The notes under the pieces were generated by a model. It saw only the letters and a list, made by a program, of their open reading frames with translations. It searched no databases and had not been told where the DNA came from. Both the position numbers and the translations under genes were made by a program. Below, in pieces: positions 1 through 7,074 of a DNA stretch of 22,340 nucleotides; position 1 is the stretch's first letter, and each line of letters starts with the position of its first letter. The stretch is from Acidobacteria bacterium Mor1 (lineage in GTDB: Bacteria; Acidobacteriota; Polarisedimenticolia; Polarisedimenticolales; Polarisedimenticolaceae), in the NCBI GenBank assembly GCA_001664505.1, contig CP011806.1:5002552-5024891 (forward strand), read 5' to 3'.

Positions 1-233
1 TCGTCGGTCGGGGCGAAGACGGTGAAGGGGCCGTCGCCCTTGAGGGTCTCGACCAGGCCGGCGGCTTGAACGGCGGCGACCAGGGTGTCGAAGGAGCCGG
101 CCGACACGGCGGTGTCGACGATGTCCGGTTTCGACTTGCTGCTGCAGGAGCCGGACCAGGCGGGGAGGGAGGCGGCGACGATCAACAGCGCCGCAGGGAT
201 GATGAGATGCCGGAGGCGAGGGGTTCGGATCAT
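1..233 (-). CDS. Fasciclin (FAS1) domain protein, exported; 5' part only
   Basis: The reverse strand opens with ATG at 233 and stays open to the window edge, giving about 77 residues with no stop; the rest lies outside. The start is supported by an AAAGGAG ribosome binding site (241-247) seven bases upstream. Residues 1-25 form a basic, then hydrophobic, signal-peptide-like segment ([16 protein letters not shown]). A Cys (CSSKSK) follows, but the residues before it are a poor lipobox, so lipoprotein status is doubtful. From about residue 33 the sequence matches the start of a FAS1 domain: [19 protein letters not shown], then the conserved [10 protein letters not shown] box. FAS1 domains are small extracytoplasmic adhesion modules. 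The visible part allows one FAS1 domain; further domains cannot be judged. No convincing promoter was found in the 270 bases upstream. Confidence 0.85.
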   Translation of the reverse strand, partial: MIRTPRLRHLIIPAALLIVAASLPAWSGSCSSKSKPDIVDTAVSAGSFDTLVAAVQAAGLVETLKGDGPFTVFAPTD

Positions 234-435
234 GTCGGATCTCCTTTGGGCTTGAGCACGCGTGTTGCGCGGTCGCCCAGGAGTTCGCGTCGATTCCGAT
301 CCCGGATTCAGGCTTTTGTTTTCGGGGCGTGTCTTTCCGTCGAGTGAATCCAACCGGTGGGTCGCCGCGAAACCACCGATGACAAGCAAGACGAGGGTGC
401 CGTCATCAAGGGTCCAACTTCGGAGCCGGCACCCC

Positions 436-478
436 CCGGTGACGGGGAAGCAAACGAGCCCCGCTTCCCCTTCGCCGG
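436..478 (-). terminator. Inverted repeat downstream of the AsmA-like gene, possible terminator
   Basis: A perfect 8-bp stem, GGGGAAGC (444-451) pairing with GCTTCCCC (463-470), encloses an 11-base loop. It is flanked by a short outer CCGG/CCGG pairing across a 4x4 internal loop. It lies 25-70 bases past the stop codon of the minus-strand gene. Read in that direction there is no T-run after the stem, so it would be an imperfect intrinsic terminator. Read on the plus strand it is followed by GTTTTGTT, but no plus-strand gene ends nearby. Function is inferred from position and structure only. Confidence 0.35.
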
Positions 479-503
479 GTTTTGTTGCCGCCCTCCCGGA
501 CCG

Positions 504-2678
504 TTACTTCGGATCGTCTTCGTCCTTCTCCTCTTCCTTTTCTTTCTCTCGATCGAGCAGTTTCTGGGCTTCCTTGCCCAGCAGGTCCTTGAGCGACCCT
601 TCGAGGCCGCGCTTGTCGGCTTCCTTCTTGAGCAACCCCTCGAGCAGACCGCCGGCGCTGTCGTCGCCGGATACGCCCAGCTTGCCGGCGAGCAGGCCGC
701 CCAGGTCCAGCGATACGCCGGGGCGCAGCAGAGGCCCGTTCAGCTCGAGCGGCAGGACCAGCTGACCGCTGCCGTCGACTAGATGCTGAAGCTCCTTGGT
801 CTTGCCCACCAGCGCCGCGGTGCGCTCGGGTGAGAAGGTCGTGGTCAGGGTGAAATCGACGGCGCCGTTTTCCGGGTCGAAGGTCCCGCTGCCGCTGGTC
901 GCCACGCCGCCGCCGGCAAGGGCCAGCCGCTCGATGTTCCAGGGCCAGGCGTCGAAGTCGATGCGGGCGTCCATGCTCTCGAACAACTCCTCGAGCACCT
1001 CTTCGGTCTTGGAGGGTTGCTCGTCCTTCTTGTCGCCGCGGAGCTTCTCCTCGAGCAGCTTGCCCAGGTCGCCGAGCTTGTCCCGCTGCCGTTCGATCTC
1101 CTGCTCGAGCATGGCGTCGAGATCCCAGCCCGGCACCGTGGCGTCCCGGGTGTTGAGTTCCAGCACGCCCTTGAGCCCGCGCAGGTCGGTTGCTGCCGAC
1201 AGATCCAGGCCCAGCGCTGCCTGGAGCCCGGTTGCTCCCTTGACGTTCTGCGAGGCATCGGCGACGAAGGGGCCGATCAACTGACCGAGGATCGCCTCCT
1301 GCACGCCTCCTTCCAGGGTCAGGGTTCCCGGAGGGTCCAACGAATCGATACGCGCCCGGCCGTCGATGGCGCCGCCGGCCACCGAGCCTCCGGTGATATC
1401 GACGATCAACTCGCCCGCCCGGTCGAGGGTGAACGAAGCCGCGGCGTCCTTCACCGCCGGCAGTCCCTCGGTAACGATGTACCTGGCGGCGGACACGTTG
1501 CCCGATGCCGCGTAGGTCAGGGCCTGACCCGCCGGCGCGTCGACCTCGATGGTCGCCGACACCCGGCCGGGGGGCTCGAGCTCCAGCGGCAACGGCAGCA
1601 CCGAGTCCGACGCCGCCAGCAAGCGCTCGAGCGCCATGTCGGCGATAGAGAGATCGAGGTCGAGGTTCGGTGCCAGGTTTCCGGCGCCGCTGAGGGCGAT
1701 GCCGTCAGCGGTCAGCGAGAGCGATTCCAACCGGGTCTCCGCCGCGCCGAGAGCGACGGCGAACCGGGTGTTGACCGGTTCGTCAAAAGGCGTGTTGCCG
1801 GCAAGCAGGGTGACCTGCTCTCCCTGCAGGTCCCCCTCGAGCCGCATGTCACTCCCCTCGGGGGTGCGCAATACCAGACCGCCGGTAAGCCTGCCGCCGG
1901 CGTGAAGCAGGTCGGTGCCGATCAGAGGGTGAAGCTGTTCACTGGGCACTTCGCTGAGATCGACATGAAGCGCATCGGGGCCCTCGGTGCGGAACTCCAG
2001 CGCTCCGCCGCCGTCGAGATTGCCGCCGAGGCGCAGCGTACCCGCCTGGGGCAGGTACTCGCCGCCGACCTCCCGCAGTTCCAGGCGTAGCGGCGGATCG
2101 GCGGCCCGGTCTTCCAGCAGCAGTCGGCCGCCGGCGACGTCGATCCGGTCGACGGTGACCTCGAATCCGCCGTCGCCGCCGGACCTTCCCGAGGAGGGCC
2201 CGCCGTCCGAGGGGGAGCCGCCCGGCGCGCCGGGTGACGATGGGCCGCCGTCCGGTGTGCCCGCCGCCGCGTCGTTGCCGGAGGACCCCGGAACGATCCA
2301 ACCTTCCGCTTCGCTGCGACGTACCAACTCGATCTGCGGGTCGACCAGGCCGACGCTGCGCACCTTCAGCTGCCCGCGGATCAGGGGCATCAAATCGGCG
2401 CGGACATCGATGGAACCGAGTTCGATCGACGAGGTGTCGGGCGGACCGCTGAGGGTGACCGGGCTGACCGAGACCGCGAGGCCCCGGGTCAACGACAGGG
2501 AGATCTCCCCGAGCTCCGCATCCCAGCCGGTGGAATCTTCAAGTGCGCGTTCGATCGGACCGCGGAACCGTTCCACATCGATCAGCTGCAGTGCCAGCAG
2601 GGCGCCGACCAACAGCAGGACCACCAGCCCACCCAGAATCCAGGGCCAGCGCCTGCGCCTTTTTGCCGTTGCGTGCAT
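504..2678 (-). CDS. AsmA-like membrane-anchored protein
   Basis: A 724-residue protein of the AsmA/TamB-like superfamily: inner-membrane-anchored periplasmic proteins linked in model bacteria to outer-membrane lipid homeostasis. Residues 5-33 carry a basic patch (KRRRR) and a single hydrophobic helix (ILGGLVVLLLVGALLALQLI). AsmA-type sequence follows (DVERFRGPIERALEDSTGWD, then LTRGLAVSVSPVTLSG). The rest is repetitive beta-rich sequence typical of the family. A Gly/Ser/Pro/Asp-rich linker sits near residues 132-171, an acidic-basic helical stretch near 510-555, and a Lys/Glu/Asp-rich tail ends the protein. The upstream in-frame ATG at 2699 is possible, but ATG 2678 has a GAGGAG site at proper spacing and a promoter placed so that 2699 would be almost leaderless. 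It is divergent from the AAA+ operon. The AsmA relationship is clear in the N-terminal third and weaker after that; substrate unknown. Confidence 0.8.
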   Translation of the reverse strand: MHATAKRRRRWPWILGGLVVLLLVGALLALQLIDVERFRGPIERALEDSTGWDAELGEISLSLTRGLAVSVSPVTLSGPPDTSSIELGSIDVRADLMPLIRGQLKVRSVGLVDPQIELVRRSEAEGWIVPGSSGNDAAAGTPDGGPSSPGAPGGSPSDGGPSSGRSGGDGGFEVTVDRIDVAGGRLLLEDRAADPPLRLELREVGGEYLPQAGTLRLGGNLDGGGALEFRTEGPDALHVDLSEVPSEQLHPLIGTDLLHAGGRLTGGLVLRTPEGSDMRLEGDLQGEQVTLLAGNTPFDEPVNTRFAVALGAAETRLESLSLTADGIALSGAGNLAPNLDLDLSIADMALERLLAASDSVLPLPLELEPPGRVSATIEVDAPAGQALTYAASGNVSAARYIVTEGLPAVKDAAASFTLDRAGELIVDITGGSVAGGAIDGRARIDSLDPPGTLTLEGGVQEAILGQLIGPFVADASQNVKGATGLQAALGLDLSAATDLRGLKGVLELNTRDATVPGWDLDAMLEQEIERQRDKLGDLGKLLEEKLRGDKKDEQPSKTEEVLEELFESMDARIDFDAWPWNIERLALAGGGVATSGSGTFDPENGAVDFTLTTTFSPERTAALVGKTKELQHLVDGSGQLVLPLELNGPLLRPGVSLDLGGLLAGKLGVSGDDSAGGLLEGLLKKEADKRGLEGSLKDLLGKEAQKLLDREKEKEEEKDEDDPK

Positions 2679-2686
2679 CCGGTGTT

Positions 2687-2692
2687 CTCCTC
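2687..2692 (-). promoter_or_regulatory. Ribosome binding site that sets the AsmA-like start
   Basis: GAGGAG on the minus strand lies eight bases before ATG 2678. The alternative ATG at 2699 has only GGTGGC upstream. This favours the shorter, 724-residue product. Confidence 0.65.
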
Positions 2693-2711
2693 GCCTCATC
2701 CGGCCGCCACC

Positions 2712-2740
2712 GTTGTAACCCGCCAGCGATTCCGGTGCAA
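2712..2740 (-). promoter_or_regulatory. Predicted sigma-70-type promoter for the AsmA-like gene
   Basis: On the minus strand TTGCAC (2735-2740) is separated by 17 bases from TACAAC (2712-2717). This gives a predicted transcription start near 2705 and a leader of about 27 bases to ATG 2678. Both boxes are imperfect matches to TTGACA and TATAAT; the spacing and position make the call. Confidence 0.45.
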
Positions 2741-2745
2741 AGCGG

Positions 2746-2754
2746 TGCTAGGAT
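2746..2754 (+). promoter_or_regulatory. Predicted extended -10 promoter for the AAA+ operon
   Basis: TGCTAGGAT fits the extended -10 pattern TGnTAnnnT and lies about 30 bases before the GTG start at 2785. No good -35 box is present at 17 bases, which extended -10 promoters can tolerate. It sits back to back with the minus-strand promoter of the AsmA-like gene. The same 11-base context GGTGCTAGGAT recurs before the gene at 22148. Confidence 0.4.
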
Positions 2755-2784
2755 TGCGTCCAGTCAAGGCACCGAGGACACCAC

Positions 2785-4137
2785 GTGGACGATCAGACAC
2801 TCCAGGGGCTGCGCGACGCCCATCGCGCGTCGCCGGACAATCATCCCTTGCGCATGTTGCTGCTGCGCGGGCTCCAGACTCGAGGCGATCTCGAAGAGGC
2901 CGCCGAGCTGATCGAGCAGGCCGGCGACGCGGCGTTCACCGCCGCCGAGGACTGCCTGACCGCCGTCCAGGTGTTGCAGGACCAGGGGGAGCTGGAAAGG
3001 GTTCTGACCCTGACCGACCGGGAGGAACCGGAGATTCGCCTGCTGCGGGCCCGGGCGCTGGCCGATCTCGGCCGGGTCGACGACGCCCGGGAGGCCTACC
3101 ACGCGGTCATCGCCGAGAATCCGACGTTGGAAGATCCTGAGCTGGGCGATCTGGTCCGGGCCAGGGTGCGTACCGTCGAGACCGAGGGCGGGCGTCCGCG
3201 GTTCCGGGTCATCTCCCGGGAAACCGAGGAAGAGGAGCTGCCGTCGACCGACGACGTGCTGGTGCCCGATCCCGAGCCGGTGACCTTCGCCGACGTCGGC
3301 GGGTTGGACGCGATCAAGAAACAGATCCACAAGAAGATCATCCTGCCGTTCCAGAAACCGAGCCTGTTCAAGAAGTTCCGCAAACGCATCGGTGGCGGCA
3401 TCCTGATGTACGGACCGCCCGGTTGCGGCAAGACCCTGCTGGCGCGGGCGACTGCAGGTGAGTGTCAGGCGAGCTTCTTCAACGTGGCGATTTCCGATGT
3501 GCTCGACATGTTCATCGGCGAATCGGAGCAGAAGCTTCACGCGCTGTTCGAGAAGGCGCGCAACTCGACCCCGGCGGTGATCTTCTTCGACGAGATCGAG
3601 GCCCTCGGCGGCAAACGCCAGAACAGCCGCGAGAGCTCCAACACCAAGGTGGTCAGCCAGTTCCTCTCGGAGATGGACGGCTTCGCCAAGGACAACGAAG
3701 GGGTGCTGGTACTCGGAGCGACCAACGTGCCCTGGTCGGTGGATCCAGCATTCCGCCGGCCGGGACGTTTCGACCGGGTCCTGTTCGTTCCCCCGCCGGA
3801 CCGGGTGGCGCGCGAGGCGGTGCTGCGCATTCAGCTCGACGAGCGCCCGGTGGAATCGGGTATCGACCTGGGCTGGCTCGCGGGTGCGACCTCGGGCTTC
3901 TCAGGCGCCGATCTGGCCAACGTGGTCGAGACCGCGGCGGACCTGGCCATCGAGGACTCCATCGAACGGGGAGAAGAGCGTCCGATCACCGCCAAGGACC
4001 TCAAGCAGTCGCTCAAGGAGGTCAAGCCGACCACCATCGAGTGGTTGACCTCGGCCCGCAACTACGCGCGCTACGCCAACGAAGGCGGCCAGTACGACGA
4101 CGTGCTGAAGTTTCTCGAGAAACACGGCAAGCGCTGA
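2785..4137 (+). CDS. TPR-AAA+ ATPase (Cdc48/Vps4/FtsH-type classical AAA)
   Basis: A 450-residue classical AAA ATPase. Residues 1-125 are helical, TPR-like repeats (LLRGLQTRGDLEEAAELIEQ; LLRARALADLGRVDDAREAY). A charged linker (about 130-162) leads into the AAA module: VTFADVGGLDAIKKQI (166-181), Walker A GPPGCGKT (210-217), pore-loop region near DMFIGESEQK (241-250), Walker B IFFDE (266-270), sensor 1 GATN (311-314), and arginine-finger segment RRPGRFDR (324-331). A lid domain with GFSGADLANVV (371-381) follows, then a C-terminal helical tail (to 450) reminiscent of Vps4-group proteins. The family uses ATP hydrolysis to unfold or remodel protein assemblies; here the TPR region presumably selects the partner. 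Start GTG at 2785, with CGAGGA seven bases upstream. It overlaps the next gene by one base (TGATG). It is not FtsH: there is no protease domain or membrane helix. Substrate unknown. Confidence 0.9.
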   Translation: MDDQTLQGLRDAHRASPDNHPLRMLLLRGLQTRGDLEEAAELIEQAGDAAFTAAEDCLTAVQVLQDQGELERVLTLTDREEPEIRLLRARALADLGRVDDAREAYHAVIAENPTLEDPELGDLVRARVRTVETEGGRPRFRVISRETEEEELPSTDDVLVPDPEPVTFADVGGLDAIKKQIHKKIILPFQKPSLFKKFRKRIGGGILMYGPPGCGKTLLARATAGECQASFFNVAISDVLDMFIGESEQKLHALFEKARNSTPAVIFFDEIEALGGKRQNSRESSNTKVVSQFLSEMDGFAKDNEGVLVLGATNVPWSVDPAFRRPGRFDRVLFVPPPDRVAREAVLRIQLDERPVESGIDLGWLAGATSGFSGADLANVVETAADLAIEDSIERGEERPITAKDLKQSLKEVKPTTIEWLTSARNYARYANEGGQYDDVLKFLEKHGKR

Positions 4138-4604
4138 TGGCCGCGACCTACCGCATTGCCGACGAGCCGCGCCCCGGCGGCTTGCAACATCTGGTGGTCT
4201 CGCCGATCTGGCCGCTCCTGGCGGTGATGTTCGCGGGGCACACCATTTCCTGGGTCTGGTTCGCGGTCAACAGCATCGCCATGGGAAGCCCGACGAAGAA
4301 GCGGGAGATCGGTCTGGTGGTGGCCGGGTTCGTCGGCGTCTTGCTGTTGCGCCTCGGTATCGTCTTGTTGGTGGGTGCCGAGGCGGTCTCGGATCCCTAT
4401 CTGACCCTGCCGGTCATGTTGCTGCAACTCGGCATGGCCTACGCGCTCTTCACCCTGCAGTCCCGCACCTTCGGCATCTACGAGTACTTCGGAGGCATTG
4501 CCCGCAACGGTCTGATGGTCGTCTTTCTCGGCGCTTTCGTTTGGCGGCGGCTTGCCGCCGCGATCGCCGAGGTGCCGTTCTTGAACCTCATGTTGCTGGG
4601 TTGA
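4137..4604 (+). CDS. Small multi-pass membrane protein in the AAA+ operon
   Basis: A 155-residue protein with about four hydrophobic helices: near residues 23-46 (WPLLAVMFAGHTISWVW), 53-78 (IGLVVAGFVGVLLLRLGIVLL), 87-107 (LTLPVMLLQLGMAYALFTL) and 122-142 (LMVVFLGAFVWRRLAAAI). There is no signal peptide and no recognised catalytic motif. The ATG overlaps the AAA+ stop codon (TGATG), so translation is probably coupled; the frame is also open further upstream inside the AAA+ gene, but that region is the ATPase in another frame. The last helix region (GG, VV, LGAFV, RLA) closely resembles the first helix of the neighbouring TPR protein, suggesting related or interacting membrane anchors. I do not recognise the family; a membrane partner of the ATPase is an inference from the operon. 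Confidence 0.8.
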   Translation: MAATYRIADEPRPGGLQHLVVSPIWPLLAVMFAGHTISWVWFAVNSIAMGSPTKKREIGLVVAGFVGVLLLRLGIVLLVGAEAVSDPYLTLPVMLLQLGMAYALFTLQSRTFGIYEYFGGIARNGLMVVFLGAFVWRRLAAAIAEVPFLNLMLLG

Positions 4605-4606
4605 GC

Positions 4607-5539
4607 ATGGACACCCTGCTCAACCAGCGGCGGATGGAACTGGCGCAGCAGCTGATCGGTCAAGGCAACCACGCCCGGGGCATCGACCTGCTCAAAGAGG
4701 TCTTGTCCGAGGATCCGCAGCATGCCGTGGCCCACTCCATGCTCGCGTTGGCGCTCCTCGCTACCCGGCGGGTGCATGCGGCGGAGCTCGAGGCCGAGTT
4801 GGGACTCAGCTCTGACCCCGACGAGCCGGTTGCACTCTACGCGGCGGGGCACGTGTACCTCGCTCGGCGGAAGATCGACAAGGCGAAAGGTGTCTTTGAG
4901 GATCTGCTGCGCATCGAACCGGACGACCCGAACAATCACCGGGCAATTGCCAAACTGCACGAGATCCAGGGGGACCGGGATGCTGCGGGGCGGGCGTTGG
5001 AATACGCCCTGGAGCTCGACCCTGAGGACTACCGTTCGATGGTGGCCCTTGGAGAGCACTACCTCAATTGCGGCCGGATCGACGATGCCGGGCGCCTGTC
5101 CCGGGAGGCGCTCTCGGAGCAACCGGAATCGGTGGATGCGTTGGTGCTCGCCGGTTCGGCAGCGCTGCGTCGCGGCGAGGTAGCGGCCGCGAGGGATCTG
5201 GCGATCTCGGCGCTGCGAATCGACCCCGCCGACCGGGACGCCCTCGCGCTGATGTCCGGAATCAAGGCCCGGCAGAACCCGGTCCTCGGGCTCTGGTGGC
5301 GCTACAGTACCTGGATGGGCGGACTGGGAGACGGACGGGCCATCGTGGTACTGCTGGGAGCGTTCGTGGTCTACCGCCTGGCGACTCTCGTCACCGCCGA
5401 CATGGGCTACGCCACGGCGTCCGGCGCGATCCAGGTCGCCTGGCTCGGCATCGTGGCGTACACCTGGTTCGGGCCGATGCTGTTCGAGCGTTCGCTGCGC
5501 AAGGAGCTGCAGTCGGTGACCCTGAACAAGGAGTTCTGA
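4607..5539 (+). CDS. TPR protein with two C-terminal membrane helices
   Basis: A 310-residue protein. Residues 5-215 form about six tetratricopeptide repeats, for example KAKGVFEDLLRIEPDDPNNH (93-112), then AAGRALEYALELDPEDY (126-142) and AARDLAISALRIDPADRDAL (194-213). TPRs are helical protein-binding scaffolds. A conserved-looking junction NPVLGLWWRYSTWMGGLG (224-241) leads to two membrane helices near 244-264 and 273-293, ending in a short charged tail. With no signal peptide, the TPR part should be cytoplasmic and tethered to the inner membrane, next to the ATPase. ATG 4607 was chosen because it is two bases past the upstream stop; an earlier in-frame ATG at 4541 would overlap the membrane-protein gene by 64 bases. 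It lies seven bases before mutM. Exact role unknown. Confidence 0.85.
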   Translation: MDTLLNQRRMELAQQLIGQGNHARGIDLLKEVLSEDPQHAVAHSMLALALLATRRVHAAELEAELGLSSDPDEPVALYAAGHVYLARRKIDKAKGVFEDLLRIEPDDPNNHRAIAKLHEIQGDRDAAGRALEYALELDPEDYRSMVALGEHYLNCGRIDDAGRLSREALSEQPESVDALVLAGSAALRRGEVAAARDLAISALRIDPADRDALALMSGIKARQNPVLGLWWRYSTWMGGLGDGRAIVVLLGAFVVYRLATLVTADMGYATASGAIQVAWLGIVAYTWFGPMLFERSLRKELQSVTLNKEF

Positions 5540-5546
5540 GCGATCC

Positions 5547-6362
5547 ATGCCCGAGTTGCCTGAAGTCGAAACCGTCGCCCGGCAGCTCTCGCCGGCCGTC
5601 TCCGGCCGCCGGATCGAGCGTTTCCGCATTCTCGACGACCTTCTACGCAAGGAGCCGACTCCGCCGCTGCGCGGCCGCAAGATCCGATCTGTCTTTCGGC
5701 TGGGCAAACAGGTCACTTTCGACTTCGGGCCTCGGCCCTCTCGAACCGACGACCCGCTGTGGCTGCTGGTTCACCTGCGCATGACCGGCCGGTTGATCGC
5801 CGAACCCGAAGGTGGGCGTGGAAACCCGCCGCACCTGCGGGCGCTGTTTACTCTGGACAAAGGGCGTCTGATGTTCATCGACACCCGGCGCTTCGGGACC
5901 TTCCGCTGGGTGCGCGATCTCGAAGAGGGCCGTCCCGACGGGGTCGATCCGGTCACGCCGGAGTTCACCCCGGAGCGGCTGGACGAACTCCTCGAGGGCA
6001 GCCCGTCACCGATCAAGCCCTGGCTCTTGCGTCAGGACCGCATCGTCGGCCTGGGCAACATCTATGCGTCGGAGATCCTGCACGTCTGCAAGGTCTCACC
6101 CCATCGAGCTGCCGGCTCGCTCAAGCCCGGGGAGCGCAAGGCGCTGCACAAGGCGACCGTCGAGGTGCTGGAACGGGCGATCGAGAACTGCGGGACGACC
6201 TTCTCGGACTTCCAGGACGCCCGGGGTGTCGAAGGTTCCTACCAGCAGTTCCTGGCGGTCTACGCCCGGGAAGGGGAGCCTTGCCCCCGCTGCAAGGGCA
6301 CCGTCGAGAAGATCGTTCAGCAGCAGCGCAGCACCTTCTGGTGCCGCGGCTGCCAGCGCTAG
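5547..6362 (+). CDS. mutM: Formamidopyrimidine-DNA glycosylase / AP lyase (Fpg, MutM)
   Basis: A 271-residue protein, the usual length for Fpg. It removes 8-oxoguanine and formamidopyrimidines and nicks the abasic site by beta,delta-elimination. The N-terminus MPELPEVETV gives the catalytic Pro2 and Glu3 after Met removal. Lys54 lies in RLGKQVTF and the lesion-probing loop is HLRMTG (76-81). The DNA-binding helix segment is IVGLGNIYASEIL (166-178), with Asn171. The C-terminal zinc finger has CPRC (246-249) and CRGC (266-269), with the conserved Arg261 in QRSTFWC. GLGNIYASE and the zinc finger favour Fpg over Nei. It is the last gene of the AAA+/TPR operon, which may only reflect shared transcription. 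Its TAG stop overlaps the opposite-strand stop of the methyltransferase-like gene in a CTAG palindrome, leaving no room for a terminator. Confidence 0.96.
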   Translation: MPELPEVETVARQLSPAVSGRRIERFRILDDLLRKEPTPPLRGRKIRSVFRLGKQVTFDFGPRPSRTDDPLWLLVHLRMTGRLIAEPEGGRGNPPHLRALFTLDKGRLMFIDTRRFGTFRWVRDLEEGRPDGVDPVTPEFTPERLDELLEGSPSPIKPWLLRQDRIVGLGNIYASEILHVCKVSPHRAAGSLKPGERKALHKATVEVLERAIENCGTTFSDFQDARGVEGSYQQFLAVYAREGEPCPRCKGTVEKIVQQQRSTFWCRGCQR

Positions 6363-7060
6363 GCGTCGGCGGGAAGCGGCCGCAGGGCGCTCATCCGGCT
6401 CAGCGTCTCGACCACCTCGCCTCCGCGGGCGAGCAGAATGCTGCCCCGCCTGAGCCCGGATTCCTGGTCCGACGGAATCGAGGGGAACCAGGCCTGGGCG
6501 CCGAAGCTACTGAAGTCGCCAAGGCAATCGACGCTCAGACACTTGGTCGGCCCGTAGTCGTCGAAGCCGTAGCCCTCGTCGCCGGGTACGCAGAAGTCGT
6601 CGACCAGCACGATCCATTCCTTCCAGCTGTCGGCGATGATCTGCATCTCGCCGAGCAGCGGCAGGTCGTCGTACCAGTGGGCGTCCAGATAGAAAAACAG
6701 CCGCGCGTCCCGCAGTTCCTGCCGCCCGGCCAGTTCCCGCAGGCCGGAGCGGGAGTCGCCGAGGAACAGTTCGACCCGGTCGGCGCCGCGTAGGCGCCAG
6801 CGGGCGTAGTAGTGGAAGCGGGGTTCGGACTCGATCGAGTAGATCGGGAGCTGCTGGGTCTGGGACAGGTACTGGGTCGTACCGCCCCGGTAGGTGCCGG
6901 TCTCGATGATCGCGGCCGGCGACAACTCCTCGAGGATCTGGGAGACCAGCCGCTTGCGGCCGTCCTGGCCGTTGAACGAGCCGCCGAGCTTCTGCTTCAA
7001 CTTGCGACGGAAGTAGAAGTCGAAGGTCCCGCGGACCGCACCGATGGATTTCTGCAACAC
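6359..7060 (-). CDS. Class I SAM-dependent methyltransferase-like protein
   Basis: A protein of about 233 residues with a Rossmann-type methyltransferase core. Motif I is IIETGTYRGGTTQYL (51-65) and the acidic residue ending the next strand is in IYSIESEP (73-80). GDSRSGLREL (101-110) follows, then FFYLDAHWYDDLPL (122-135) and an IVLVDDF strand (150-156). The YLDAHWY and VDDF pattern is like methyltransferases found in glycan and secondary-metabolite loci; the acceptor cannot be told. No ATG opens the frame. GTG at 7060 and TTG at 7057 both follow an AAGGGGGG purine run; the TTG has the better spacing. It starts 14 bases after the glycosyltransferase stop, so the two are surely co-transcribed and may act on the same glycan. 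An N-terminal basic segment (about 10-36) precedes the core. Confidence 0.7.
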   Translation of the reverse strand: MLQKSIGAVRGTFDFYFRRKLKQKLGGSFNGQDGRKRLVSQILEELSPAAIIETGTYRGGTTQYLSQTQQLPIYSIESEPRFHYYARWRLRGADRVELFLGDSRSGLRELAGRQELRDARLFFYLDAHWYDDLPLLGEMQIIADSWKEWIVLVDDFCVPGDEGYGFDDYGPTKCLSVDCLGDFSSFGAQAWFPSIPSDQESGLRRGSILLARGGEVVETLSRMSALRPLPADA

Positions 7061-7074
7061 GCCCCCCTTGCGCC

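Noticed and set aside
355-378. Short stem CGGTGG...CCACCG in the region upstream of the fasciclin gene
   Set aside because: Six base pairs with a 12-base loop and no T-run; too weak to call a terminator or riboswitch.
1017-2090. A 357-codon plus-strand frame inside the AsmA-like gene
   Set aside because: Arg/Gln/Gly-rich translation without motifs, antisense to a coherent membrane-anchored beta-rich protein.
2785-4137. AAA+ ATPase as FtsH or a proteasome-activating ATPase
   Set aside because: No zinc protease domain or N-terminal membrane helices as in FtsH, no coiled coil plus C-terminal HbYX motif as in proteasome activators (it ends KHGKR), and no proteasome genes nearby.
4478-5716. A 412-codon minus-strand frame over the TPR protein and the mutM start
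   Set aside because: No domain, hydrophobic segment or family signature. It covers genes with clear TPR and Fpg motifs on the other strand.
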